Below, one piece after another: positions 35,735-43,066 of a stretch of 64,000 nt of DNA. Position numbers and translations under genes: made by a program. Under the pieces are notes generated by a model. That model worked only from the letters and a program-made list of their open reading frames with translations, did no database searches and was not told where the DNA came from. The stretch comes from Micromonospora okii (GTDB taxonomy: Bacteria > Actinomycetota > Actinomycetes > Mycobacteriales > Micromonosporaceae), in contig NZ_BBZF01000021.1 in assembly GCF_020884795.1 (NCBI RefSeq), forward strand, positions 2,106 through 66,105, written 5' to 3'. Numbering within the stretch: the stretch's first letter is position 1; every line of letters starts with the position of its first letter.

Positions 35735-36908
35735 GCCCGCCACCCACCAGCCCGCGGTAGAGGTCGCGGTGCGCGGCGGCCACCCGTGGCCAGGAGTACG
35801 CGGCGGCGAACGCCCGCCCCCGCTCGGCGAGCCGTCGGCGCAGCACCGGATCGGCCAGCAGCCGCCGCAGCGCGGCGACGATCGCGGCGCTGTCCCGGCG
35901 GGCCCGGATCACCGCCACCGCGCCGCTGTTGGCCAGCTCGTCGTCGCCGTCGGGCAGGGTCACCGCGGTCGGCACGCCGTGGGCGAGGGCGGCGAGCAGC
36001 GCCCCGCTCTTGGTGCCCACCCCGGCGGTGAACGGCAGCACCACCACGTCGGCGGCGTGCAGCGCGGCGGAGACCCGCTCGGCCGGCAGGTGCCCGGTGA
36101 AGGTGACCGCGTCGGCGACCCCGCAGCGCTGCGTGAGCGCGGTCAGCTCCGCCCGGTACGCCGCCGCCTCCGCCTCGGGCAGCGCCTGGGAGGTGAACCC
36201 GCCGACCACCAGCAACCGCAGGTCGGGGTGCGCGCCGCGCAGCTCGGGCAGCGCCTCGACCAGGTGCCGCAGCCCCTTGACCGGGTGGACGAAGCCGAAG
36301 AAGGCCAGCAGCGGGGCGCCCTCGGCCAGCCCCAGCTCGGCCCGCAGGCGGCGGCCGGCGGCGGCCGCCCCGGGGTGGTCGGTCACGTTCGGGGCGATCG
36401 GCACGCGGGTCGCGTCGCGGCCGGTGCGGGCGCGGAGCACGGCCGCGTGGCCGGGGTTCGTGACCACCACCGCCGCGCTGGCCGGGACGAGGCGGCCGGT
36501 CTCCCGGTCCCACCGGCCGGTGCGCTCCACCGCCGCCCAGAGCGGGCCGGGCAGCCAGCCCGGCGCGGCCCACCAGCCGTACTCGTGCAGGGTGGTCACC
36601 AGCGGCACGCCCCGGGGCAGCCGCAGCGGCAGCAGGCCGGGCACGCCGGAGAAGCGGTACGCCGACGGGGCGAACTGCACGTGCACCACGTCCGGCCGCA
36701 GCCGGCGGGCCCGGCGGGCGGCGCGGGCGGTCGCCGCCCACCAGCGGGCGGGCGACCCGCCGTCCGGGCGCACCGCGACGGTGGCGACGTCCACGCCCAC
36801 CTCGCCCAGGGCGCGGGCCAGGCGCGCGACGTAGTCACTGACCCCGTCGGCCTCGGGGCGGCCCGGTCCGTGCAGCAGGGCCACCCGGATCCGGCGGTCG
36901 TCGGTCAC
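35727..36908 (-). CDS. GT4-family glycosyltransferase
   Basis: A 393-residue GT-B enzyme: VALLHGPGRPEADGVSDYVARLARAL at the N-terminus (glycine loop), PDVVHVQFAPSAYRF, and in the C-terminal domain LLAFFGFVHPVKGLRHLVEALPEL and VVVLPFTAGVGTKSGALLAALAHG, where the E-x7-E motif is replaced by a GTKSGALLAAL stretch without the first Glu. Retaining mechanism and donor are unknown. Coupled to the GT9 gene. It starts 9 bases after the preceding DUF2267 gene stop. Confidence 0.87.
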   Translation of the reverse strand: MTDDRRIRVALLHGPGRPEADGVSDYVARLARALGEVGVDVATVAVRPDGGSPARWWAATARAARRARRLRPDVVHVQFAPSAYRFSGVPGLLPLRLPRGVPLVTTLHEYGWWAAPGWLPGPLWAAVERTGRWDRETGRLVPASAAVVVTNPGHAAVLRARTGRDATRVPIAPNVTDHPGAAAAGRRLRAELGLAEGAPLLAFFGFVHPVKGLRHLVEALPELRGAHPDLRLLVVGGFTSQALPEAEAAAYRAELTALTQRCGVADAVTFTGHLPAERVSAALHAADVVVLPFTAGVGTKSGALLAALAHGVPTAVTLPDGDDELANSGAVAVIRARRDSAAIVAALRRLLADPVLRRRLAERGRAFAAAYSWPRVAAAHRDLYRGLVGGGHG

Positions 36909-36917
36909 GCCACCCCC

Positions 36918-37331
36918 TCAGCGGCGGCGCGGGCTCGCGGCGCCCGGGAGGAGCGCCGGCTCGACCATGTGCCGGTAGTCGCGCGGCATCTGGACCACGA
37001 TGTCGTCGAACTCCCCACCCGTCACCGCCTCGCGCAGGGTGACGAACACGGCCCGGACCGCGTCCCGGGCGGCCCGCTCGTCGAGGCCGGCCCGCTGCCC
37101 GACCCGCGCGACGAACTCGGCCGCCCCGAACCGGTCGGCGGCCTCGGTGTCCGGGCTGGGTCGCAGCACGACCTGCAACGGCTTCGGCAGCTGCGCCGCG
37201 AGGTCGAGCACCTCACCGCCGGTCAACCGCTCCGCCAGGGTCTCCAGGGTCGCCCGGGACAGCTCGACGGCCCGCTCGGCGGGGACCCCGGCCCGCTGGG
37301 CCACCTGGTCGACGAAGGTGTCGTAGTTCAT
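36918..37331 (-). CDS. DUF2267-family protein
   Basis: A 137-residue helical protein with two DUF2267 half-repeats: MNYDTFVDQVAQRAGVPAER, TLETLAERLTGGEVLDLAAQLP and FVARVGQRAGLDERAARDAVRAVFVTLREAVTGGEFDDIVVQMP. Function unknown in the family. A strong ribosome site (GAAGGAG) precedes the ATG. Same fold as the C-terminal domain at 28579-29235. It is divergent from the DUF2795 gene. Confidence 0.9.
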   Translation of the reverse strand: MNYDTFVDQVAQRAGVPAERAVELSRATLETLAERLTGGEVLDLAAQLPKPLQVVLRPSPDTEAADRFGAAEFVARVGQRAGLDERAARDAVRAVFVTLREAVTGGEFDDIVVQMPRDYRHMVEPALLPGAASPRRR

Positions 37332-37460
37332 GCGCGCTCCTTCCACAGCCTCGGGCCGGTCGCGTACCCGCCGGGCGGGGCCGGAAACGACGCCCCCGGC
37401 GCACCCGCGATTCCCCGCCGCCGGGGGCGTGAGCGGCCGGCGGGCGGGTAACCGCCGCCG

Positions 37461-37496
37461 GTCGTGCACCGGATCGAAGTCGTGCACCGGATCGAA
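37461..37496. repeat. Perfect 18-base tandem duplication in a divergent promoter region
   Basis: GTCGTGCACCGGATCGAA occurs twice head to tail (37461-37478, 37479-37496), ending 19 bases before the DUF2795 ATG. It could duplicate an operator; GTGCAC is itself palindromic. Confidence 0.9.
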
Positions 37497-37515
37497 GCGG
37501 CGAGGAGCGCACACC

Positions 37516-37785
37516 ATGGCGAGTTACGACGACGTCCTGCGGTACCTGTCCAGCCTCGACTACCCGGCGGGCAAGGACGAGGTGATCCGCGAGGCGGAAC
37601 GCGAGGGCGCCCCGCCGGACGTGCTGCGCGCGCTGCGGGCCCTGCCACCGGTCGACTACGCCAACGGCGCCGAGGTGGCGCGGTCGGCGAAGATCGAGGC
37701 CGCTCCCGAGGTGGGCCGGTCGCAGCGCGCGGCCCAGGCGCGGGAGCCGCACACCCGGGTCTCGCAGCACCTGCGCGGCGTCTGA
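37516..37785 (+). CDS. DUF2795-family protein
   Basis: An 89-residue protein: YDDVLRYLSSLDYPAGKDEVIREAEREGAPPDVLRALRALPPVDYANGAEV, the DUF2795 domain, a small helical unit recurrent in actinobacteria and cyanobacteria. The C-terminal ~25 residues are polar. ATG with GAGGAG upstream. Function unknown; it is divergent from a DUF2267 gene, a second family of unknown function often seen in the same stress-linked neighbourhoods. Confidence 0.88.
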   Translation: MASYDDVLRYLSSLDYPAGKDEVIREAEREGAPPDVLRALRALPPVDYANGAEVARSAKIEAAPEVGRSQRAAQAREPHTRVSQHLRGV

Positions 37786-37822
37786 GCCGTCTCGGCGGCG
37801 CGGGCGGGTGGGGGCACGGCCG

Positions 37823-38470
37823 GTGCGCCGAGCCGACGGGCACACCCCGGCGGTGCTCCAGCTTGCCGCGATGGGGCTGGTCGGCCTGCTGACCGGTGGC
37901 CTGGTCGCCGCCGTCGGGCCGCCCCGCCTCGCGCCGCTGGTCGGCTGGGACGCCGCGGCGCTGAGCTGGCTGGTGCTGGTCTGGCGCACGCTGTGGCCGC
38001 TGGACGCCGGCGGCACCGCCCGGCTGGCCGGGCGGGAGGACCCGAACCGGGCCGCCCGCGACGTGCTGCTGCTGGTCGCCTGCCTGGCCAGCCTCGTCGC
38101 GGTCGCGCTCGTGTTGGTCGCCGCGCACCGCGCCCCGGCCGGGCTGCCCCGGGAGGCCCGCAGCGGGCTGGGCGTGGCCAGCGTGCTGCTCTCCTGGCTG
38201 GTGGTGCACACCGTCTTCACCGCCCGGTACGCCCGGATCTACTACTCGGGCACCGACGGCGGAGTCGTGTTCCACCAGGGGGAACCGCCGCGCTACTCGG
38301 ACTTCGCCTACCTGGCGTTCACCGTGGGGATGACCTTCCAGGTCTCCGACACGAACCTGACCAGCAACGAGATGCGCACGACGGTGCTGCGGCACGCGCT
38401 GGTGTCGTACCTGTTCGGGGCGGTGATCATCGCCACGGCGGTGAACCTGCTGGCCGGCCTGGCCCGGTGA
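37823..38470 (+). CDS. DUF1345-family membrane protein
   Basis: A 215-residue protein with about five membrane helices. The conserved C-terminal block YSDFAYLAFTVGMTFQVSDTNLTSNEMRTTVLRHALVSYLFGAVIIATAVNLL and HTVFTARYARIYY identify DUF1345. Some relatives resemble two-pore channel folds, but the function is not established. GTG at 37823 is preferred (GTGGGGG 8 bases upstream) over GTG 37808, which lacks a ribosome site. Confidence 0.87.
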   Translation: MRRADGHTPAVLQLAAMGLVGLLTGGLVAAVGPPRLAPLVGWDAAALSWLVLVWRTLWPLDAGGTARLAGREDPNRAARDVLLLVACLASLVAVALVLVAAHRAPAGLPREARSGLGVASVLLSWLVVHTVFTARYARIYYSGTDGGVVFHQGEPPRYSDFAYLAFTVGMTFQVSDTNLTSNEMRTTVLRHALVSYLFGAVIIATAVNLLAGLAR

Positions 38471-38682
38471 AGGGGTCGGAGACAGGCGGGCGCCCGGGTC
38501 ACGAACCGCGACCGGGGCGCCACGCAGATCCCTGTCCCCCGGCGGTGACCGTGGCCCGAACCGGGCCGCACCGCCGGGCGGCGACCTCCCCCCGAACCGG
38601 GTGGGCGGCGCAACCGAGATCATCATAGCGGCTGCCATCAGCCTAACGGCCAAAATCCGAAGAACTGTGGGCCAGGGCACGA

Positions 38683-39348
38683 TCAGTCGATCAGATCGGC
38701 GTACCGCTTCTCCAGCTCCACCCGGGCCAGCGCCCCCACCAGCCAGGCCAGCCGCTCGGACTCGCCGCTGCCCGCCAGGCCGGCCAGGTCGGCCGCCGAC
38801 CGGCCCAGGCCCAGCCGGCGGGCGGCGGTCAGGGCCCGGCGGTCCGCCACCGGGGCCACCTCCCGCCACAGCGCCTGCGCCTCACGCAGGAACAGGTCCA
38901 CCACCTCGGCGTCGACCCCGGGCAGCTCGGCCAGCAGGGCCCGTTCGCCGGCCGGGTCGTGGTGCGCCACGGCGCGCAGCCGGCGCAGGTCGCCCCGGTA
39001 CCGCTCCACCACGGCGCGGGCCAGGTCGCCCAGGGTGTCGGCGAGCCCGTCCACGTCACCGCGCCCGCCCGCCTCACGCAGCACCCGCACCCGGTCGGCG
39101 TGCAGCGACCGGGCCAGCCGCGCCGCGCTGTCCCAGCCGGCGTCGCGCAGCGCCGCCGCCGTGTCCACGGCCCGCCGGAAGTCGCCCCGGCGGGCCAGCA
39201 GGACCGACAGGACGAGCAGTTGGAACAGGTTCGACGGGTTGTTGGTGACCCGGAAGCCGTACTGCTCGGCGAAGCCGCGACCGCTGCCCGCGAGCCGGCG
39301 CGCCAGGCGCTTCCTGTCCTCGATGCTGGAGATCGCAGTGGTCGGCAT
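38683..39348 (-). CDS. HhH-GPD (endonuclease III-like fold) protein, catalytic residues apparently lost
   Basis: A 221-residue all-helical protein. NNPSNLFQLLVLSVLLARRGDFRRAVDTAAALRDAGW matches the first helices of endonuclease III, and LLAELPGVDAEVVDLFLREAQALW occupies the helix-hairpin-helix place (LPGVG-x-x-TA in the enzyme). The position of the catalytic Lys is not Lys, and the usual VDTHV with the Asp is replaced by PVADRRA; there is no C-terminal iron-sulfur cluster. It may bind DNA without cutting. The assignment is by pattern; fold search would settle it. Confidence 0.65.
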   Translation of the reverse strand: MPTTAISSIEDRKRLARRLAGSGRGFAEQYGFRVTNNPSNLFQLLVLSVLLARRGDFRRAVDTAAALRDAGWDSAARLARSLHADRVRVLREAGGRGDVDGLADTLGDLARAVVERYRGDLRRLRAVAHHDPAGERALLAELPGVDAEVVDLFLREAQALWREVAPVADRRALTAARRLGLGRSAADLAGLAGSGESERLAWLVGALARVELEKRYADLID

Positions 39349-39440
39349 GGCCGCGACTACCCGCGTCGCCGCCCGCCACGCCTGCCGGAGACGTACCCGG
39401 TCGGCGCGCGGTATCCGCCGCGCCGGGCGGACGCACCACG

Positions 39441-39579
39441 GGTCAGCGCAGGATGTCGCTTGCCCGACGGACGCAGGTGGTCAGGCAGGATGTGGTGGCA
39501 CCGGACGGCGACCTGGTCAGCAGGATGTCGCCGTGCCGGGCCAAGGCACGCGGTCAGCGCAGGATGTCGCCGTGCCGGG
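39441..39579. repeat. Four iterations of the pirin gene 3' end, period ~37
   Basis: GGTCAGCGCAGGATGTCGC, the reverse complement of the pirin stop region, is repeated at 39441, 39479, 39515 and 39552 (steps 38, 36, 37). The 39552 unit contains the real stop codon; the other three are downstream and progressively diverged. Confidence 0.85.
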
Positions 39580-40525
39580 TGCGGGCCTTCAGCCGGGTGG
39601 TCGGCAGCGCCGGGGCGGGCAGCGGCGGGGCGGCGTCGTCGGCGACCGTGCCGAAGCGGCGGCCCGCCGTCCAGTCCTCGCGGGCCGCCACGATCTCCTC
39701 GTGCGAGCGGCCGACGAAGTTCCACCACATCACCAGGGGCTCCTCGAACGGTGCCCCGCCGAGCAGCAGCAGCCGGCTGCCCGGTGCCGCGTCCAGGGTC
39801 ACGCTCTGCCGTCCCGAGCCGAGGTAGAGCAGCGCGCCCGGTGCCAGCGGCACGTCCCCCACCCGGGCGGAGCCGGACATGGCCAGGAGCGCGTACTCGA
39901 AGTCGCGGCGCAGCGGCAGTCGGGCCGGGGCCGCGCCGCCGGCGGTGAGCTGCGCGCCGACCAGCGGGGTGTGCGTGACGGCCGGGGACCGCTCCCCGCC
40001 GAGTTCGCCGACGAGCAGGGTGACGTCCAGGTCGCCGTCGCGCCAGAGCGGCAGGTCGGCGTGGTGCGCGAAGTCGGGCGCGCCGGCCCGCGCCGCGTCC
40101 GGCAGGGCCACCCAGAGCTGCACGCCGTGCATCACCGGCGGATGCGCGGCCGGCGACCGCTCCGAGTGGGCGATCCCGTGCCCCGAGGTCATCACGTTGA
40201 GCTGCCCCGGCCGGATCGGCCGCACGGTGCCGAGGCTGTCGCGGTGCACGATCTCCCCGTCGAGCAGCCAGGTGACCGTCTGCAACCCGGTGTGCGGGTG
40301 CGGCGGCACCTCCATCCCGGGTCGCTCGGCGACGTCGTCCGGGCCGAAGTGGTCCACGAAGCACCAGGCCCCGACCATCCGCCGCCGCCGCTGCGGCAGC
40401 AGCCGCCGCACGGTCGTGTAGCGCCCGAGCGGCACGTCGTTGCCGGGCAGCAGCACGCTGCCCGGGTCGACGTCCGCCACGCCGGGCGGGCGGGTCTGCG
40501 CCGGCAGAGACTCGGTGCGGTCCAC
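39554..40525 (-). CDS. Pirin family protein
   Basis: A 323-residue bicupin. The N-terminal cupin has the metal-binding motif PPHPHTGLQTVTWLLDGEIVHRDS and the later SGHGIAHSER (His ligands), and the C-terminal cupin holds VGDVPLAPGALLYLGSGRQ. Pirins are Fe-binding proteins acting as quercetinases or transcription cofactors; the role here is unknown. GTG start at 40525. The C-terminus HGDILR and its stop codon are the unit reiterated downstream. Confidence 0.92.
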   Translation of the reverse strand: MDRTESLPAQTRPPGVADVDPGSVLLPGNDVPLGRYTTVRRLLPQRRRRMVGAWCFVDHFGPDDVAERPGMEVPPHPHTGLQTVTWLLDGEIVHRDSLGTVRPIRPGQLNVMTSGHGIAHSERSPAAHPPVMHGVQLWVALPDAARAGAPDFAHHADLPLWRDGDLDVTLLVGELGGERSPAVTHTPLVGAQLTAGGAAPARLPLRRDFEYALLAMSGSARVGDVPLAPGALLYLGSGRQSVTLDAAPGSRLLLLGGAPFEEPLVMWWNFVGRSHEEIVAAREDWTAGRRFGTVADDAAPPLPAPALPTTRLKARTRHGDILR

Positions 40526-40648
40526 GGCCCGACTGTACGCCCGGCGCGGCCACCCCCGGCACCCGAACAGTTCCCCGTCACCGGCGGACGGACGCGGTCC
40601 CCCTCGTGGGACGAAGCCCCGTGGTGCCGGCGCATCCGGATACGCAAG

Positions 40649-40680
40649 CGGCCGGGCCCCCGTGGGTGGGGGCCCGGCCG
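40649..40680 (-). terminator. Perfect 13-bp hairpin after the lysozyme-like gene
   Basis: CGGCCGGGCCCCC (40649-40661) and GGGGGCCCGGCCG (40668-40680) with loop GTGGGT, 25 bases past the stop of the 40706-41308 gene; followed on the minus strand by CTTGCGTAT. Confidence 0.8.
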
Positions 40681-40705
40681 GTAGGCGGGGTGGTGCGGGT
40701 GGGTC

Positions 40706-41308
40706 TTAGCTGTTCCAGTGCTGGGCGACGAGGTCGGCGGCCTGCTGCTCCCACTGGGCGTAGTGGTCGGGGTACGCCGACACCTGCACCGTCTGGGCGG
40801 CCTCGGTCAGGGGCATGTCCTGCCAGCCGTCGACCTGCTTGAGGCCCTTCAGGAACGCCATGGTCGCGTACTCGGGGTCGGTGATCTGCTCCACGCTGCC
40901 CCAGCCCGACGACGGGCGCTGCTGGAACAGGCCCTGCGAGTCGTGGTCGTTGCGGTCACCCAGGTGACCCAGGTTCTCCAGCTTCGACTCCTGCAACGCC
41001 GTGCCGATCGAGATGACGGCGGCGCGCTCGTCCATGCCGGCCTTCTTCGTCGCGGCGATGATCGCCTTCACGTTCGCGGTCTGCTCGTCGTCAAGGTCGA
41101 TGTGCGACTGCTCACCCTGCACACCGTGCGGAATCAGCTTGCCCATGTCCACGGCGGGCTTGTCGGCCTGCACGGCGGCGGCGACGGGTCGGGCATCCAC
41201 CGCAGCGGTGGGGGTGGTGGTGTCGTGGTTCAGGGGACCGGCGGCCAGACCACCGGCGAAGGCCAGACCAGCGATACCCAGCACACTCTTACGCAGCATC
41301 GTGTTCAT
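40706..41308 (-). CDS. Secreted lysozyme-like (SLT-type) protein
   Basis: A 200-residue secreted protein: short basic N-terminus and hydrophobic signal (LRKSVLGIAGLAFAGGLAAG), a linker, then a ~115-residue lysozyme-like domain: AAVISIGTALQESKLENL (candidate catalytic Glu), NDHDSQGLFQQRPSSGWGSV, AAQTVQVSAYPDHYAQWE. The same motifs occur in the membrane-anchored paralogue at 22092-22922. Expected to act on peptidoglycan. ATG at 41308 with GGAGC upstream. Two GGAAT-N18-GTT promoters and a leader hairpin precede it, and a strong terminator follows. Confidence 0.85.
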   Translation of the reverse strand: MNTMLRKSVLGIAGLAFAGGLAAGPLNHDTTTPTAAVDARPVAAAVQADKPAVDMGKLIPHGVQGEQSHIDLDDEQTANVKAIIAATKKAGMDERAAVISIGTALQESKLENLGHLGDRNDHDSQGLFQQRPSSGWGSVEQITDPEYATMAFLKGLKQVDGWQDMPLTEAAQTVQVSAYPDHYAQWEQQAADLVAQHWNS

Positions 41309-41334
41309 GATCGACAGCTCCATTCGGGGGATCG

Positions 41335-41371
41335 ACACCCACCCCAAAGGGGATCAGCACAGGGTGGGTGT
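41335..41371 (-). promoter_or_regulatory. Leader hairpin of the lysozyme-like gene
   Basis: ACACCCACCC and GGGTGGGTGT (41362-41371 and 41335-41344) form a perfect 10-bp stem 26 bases before the ATG. The loop holds a competing CCCC-TTT-GGGG pairing. Possible mRNA stabiliser or attenuator. Confidence 0.5.
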
Positions 41372-41454
41372 GAGCACCACGCACGGCGCCCAACAAGAAA
41401 TCACGAGGAGAAGAAGTCTTCGCCCGGCCGGCTCGCGGCCCGGGGACCATGTGT

Positions 41455-41481
41455 AACGACCGGCCACCCACCGCCATTCCC
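41455..41481 (-). promoter_or_regulatory. SigR/SigH-type promoter, proximal copy
   Basis: GGGAAT (41476-41481), 18-base spacer, GTT (41455-41457) on the minus strand, matching the GGAAT-N18-GTT consensus of Streptomyces SigR and mycobacterial SigH. The -10 is embedded in GTCGTTACACATGG, identical in the distal copy 100 bases upstream. Expected transcript start near 41447. Confidence 0.55.
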
Positions 41482-41554
41482 ACCCGGCAACCCGGGGGGT
41501 GGGGGCGTCGGCGCAGGTCAGAGGCACTGCGCTACTCGGTCGTACGCCATGTGT

Positions 41555-41581
41555 AACGACCCCGGGCCCGCCACGATTCCG
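41555..41581 (-). promoter_or_regulatory. SigR/SigH-type promoter, distal copy
   Basis: CGGAAT (41576-41581), 18-base spacer, GTT (41555-41557) on the minus strand, exactly 100 bases upstream of the proximal copy and sharing GTCGTTACACATGG around the -10. The GTTAC could also be a half-site for a regulator such as MtrA, known to control cell-wall hydrolases in actinobacteria. Confidence 0.5.
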
Positions 41582-41745
41582 ACCCCACGATGCCGCCGGT
41601 CACACCCGACCCGGATAGCCGGAACGCACCGCCCCACAGCCGACACCGGCACCGGACGCCGGGGACGGAAAGCCCATCTCCGGGCCAGCGAGCGCACGGG
41701 CCACCGGACGGCGGCCACACTTGCCCCAAACCGGACAAACAGACA

Positions 41746-42005
41746 CGTTTCCGGGCCCGAGGTCCGATTGATCCACTCGATGTCGGCGACACAGCGGCAT
41801 CCGTGTCCCGGGGATGCCCCCATGCCGCCGACATGGAGTCAGCCGCCCGGCGTCCGCACCCGGGCCGAAGGCGCACGTTCCCGCGCCGAGGGCCAGGTTG
41901 ATCCGCTCCACGTCGGGGACATGGCGGCATCCGTGTCCCGGTGATGCCGCCACGTCGCCGACATGGAGTCAGCCGGCGGTCGCCCGTACCGGGTCGAAGC
42001 CGCCT
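41746..42005. repeat. 130-base tandem duplication, each unit a long hairpin
   Basis: Two diverged units offset by exactly 130 bases (CGTTTCCGGGCCCGAG at 41746, CGTTCCCGCGCCGAG at 41876; ACATGGAGTCAGCC at 41831 and 41961). Unit 1 pairs ATGTCGGCG with CGCCGACAT; unit 2 pairs CTCCACGTCGG with CCGACATGGAG and, inside, ATGGCGGCATC with GATGCCGCCA. It lies between the promoters at 41455-41581 and the dedA stop. The stretch 41582-41745 shows no gene or other feature. Confidence 0.8.
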
Positions 42006-42036
42006 GTGCGGTGCCCTCACCCTCTCCCGGGTGCGA

Positions 42037-42969
42037 TCAGCGCTCGGAGTCGTCCCGGTTGTAGCCGCTGCGGTAGACCGTCCCCCGGTAGTCGCCCCCC
42101 GGCGTCGCGTCGCCCAGGCCGGCGTCGAGAGGACCGGGCGCGGCGGGGCCGTCGGCGGGGAGAGGTTGGCCAGCGGCGGGGCCACCAAAGGCGGTGGGGC
42201 CGCCCAAGGGCGCGGGGCCACCGAAGGAGGTGGGCCCGCCGAAGGCGATGGGGCCGTCGGGGGCGGCGGCCGGGTCGAGGCCCGCAGCGGTGGCGCGGCG
42301 CGCGGCGCGTACCCGGCGCACCCGGGCGACGACGAACCACCCGACCGCCAGCGCGGTCACCACGATGACGACGTTCTGGAAGGCGCCGACGTACCCCTCG
42401 ACCACGTGCCAGTTCTCGCCGAGAAAGTAGCCCGCCATCACGAAGACCGTGTTCCAGATCAGGCTGCCCAGGGTGGTGTACAGCAGGAACGTCAGCACCG
42501 GCATCCGTTCCACACCGGCCGGGATCGAGATGAGGCTGCGGAACACCGGGATCATCCGGCCGAAGAACACCGCTTTGACGCCGTGCCGGAGGAACCAAGC
42601 CTCGGTCCGGTCGACGTCCTCGAGCTTGACCAGCGGCAGCTTCTTGGCGATGGCCCGCATCCGGTCCCGGCCGAGCATCGCGCCGATCGCGTAGAGAGCC
42701 AGGGCGCCGACGACCGAGCCGATGGTGGTCCACACGATCGCCCCGACCAGGCTCATCCTCCCCTGGCTGGCCACGAAGCCGGCCAGCGGCAGGATCACCT
42801 CGCTGGGGATCGGCGGGAACAGGTTCTCCAGCGCGACCGCCAGCCCGGCCCCGGGGCCGCCGAGCCGTTCCACCAGACCCGTGACGAATCCGACCACCCC
42901 GTCGGACCCGGGCTCGGGCCCGGCGGCGACCGTGGTCGGAAAGGACAGGAGCGGCTGCGTGCTGATCAT
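42037..42969 (-). CDS. DedA-family membrane protein with FGGP repeat tail
   Basis: A 310-residue member of the DedA (SNARE-associated/VTT) family, lipid scramblase- or flippase-like proteins. Conserved elements: ENLFPPIPSEVILPLAGFVA (re-entrant loop with Glu and Pro), FLRHGVKAVFFGRMIPVFRSLISIPAGVERM and TLGSLIWNTVFVMAGYFLGENW. After the last helix, a cytosolic tail (~225-310) contains five short repeats of the type FGGPT, encoded by a repetitive GGCCCCACC-type DNA tract. Monocistronic. Confidence 0.92.
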   Translation of the reverse strand: MISTQPLLSFPTTVAAGPEPGSDGVVGFVTGLVERLGGPGAGLAVALENLFPPIPSEVILPLAGFVASQGRMSLVGAIVWTTIGSVVGALALYAIGAMLGRDRMRAIAKKLPLVKLEDVDRTEAWFLRHGVKAVFFGRMIPVFRSLISIPAGVERMPVLTFLLYTTLGSLIWNTVFVMAGYFLGENWHVVEGYVGAFQNVVIVVTALAVGWFVVARVRRVRAARRATAAGLDPAAAPDGPIAFGGPTSFGGPAPLGGPTAFGGPAAGQPLPADGPAAPGPLDAGLGDATPGGDYRGTVYRSGYNRDDSER

Positions 42970-43066
42970 CCGACTACGTTAGTCGTCCGCCTCGGCGAGC
43001 GGCCACGGCCCCGCCGACCGACCGTGCGCATTCCGTCGTGGCCGCCACGCGCCCGCCCCGTCGCGG

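Noticed and set aside
39441..39579. Possible short CRISPR array (37-base period)
   Set aside because: The repeats are imperfect, the last one contains the pirin stop codon, the between-repeat parts are related to each other, and no cas genes are nearby.
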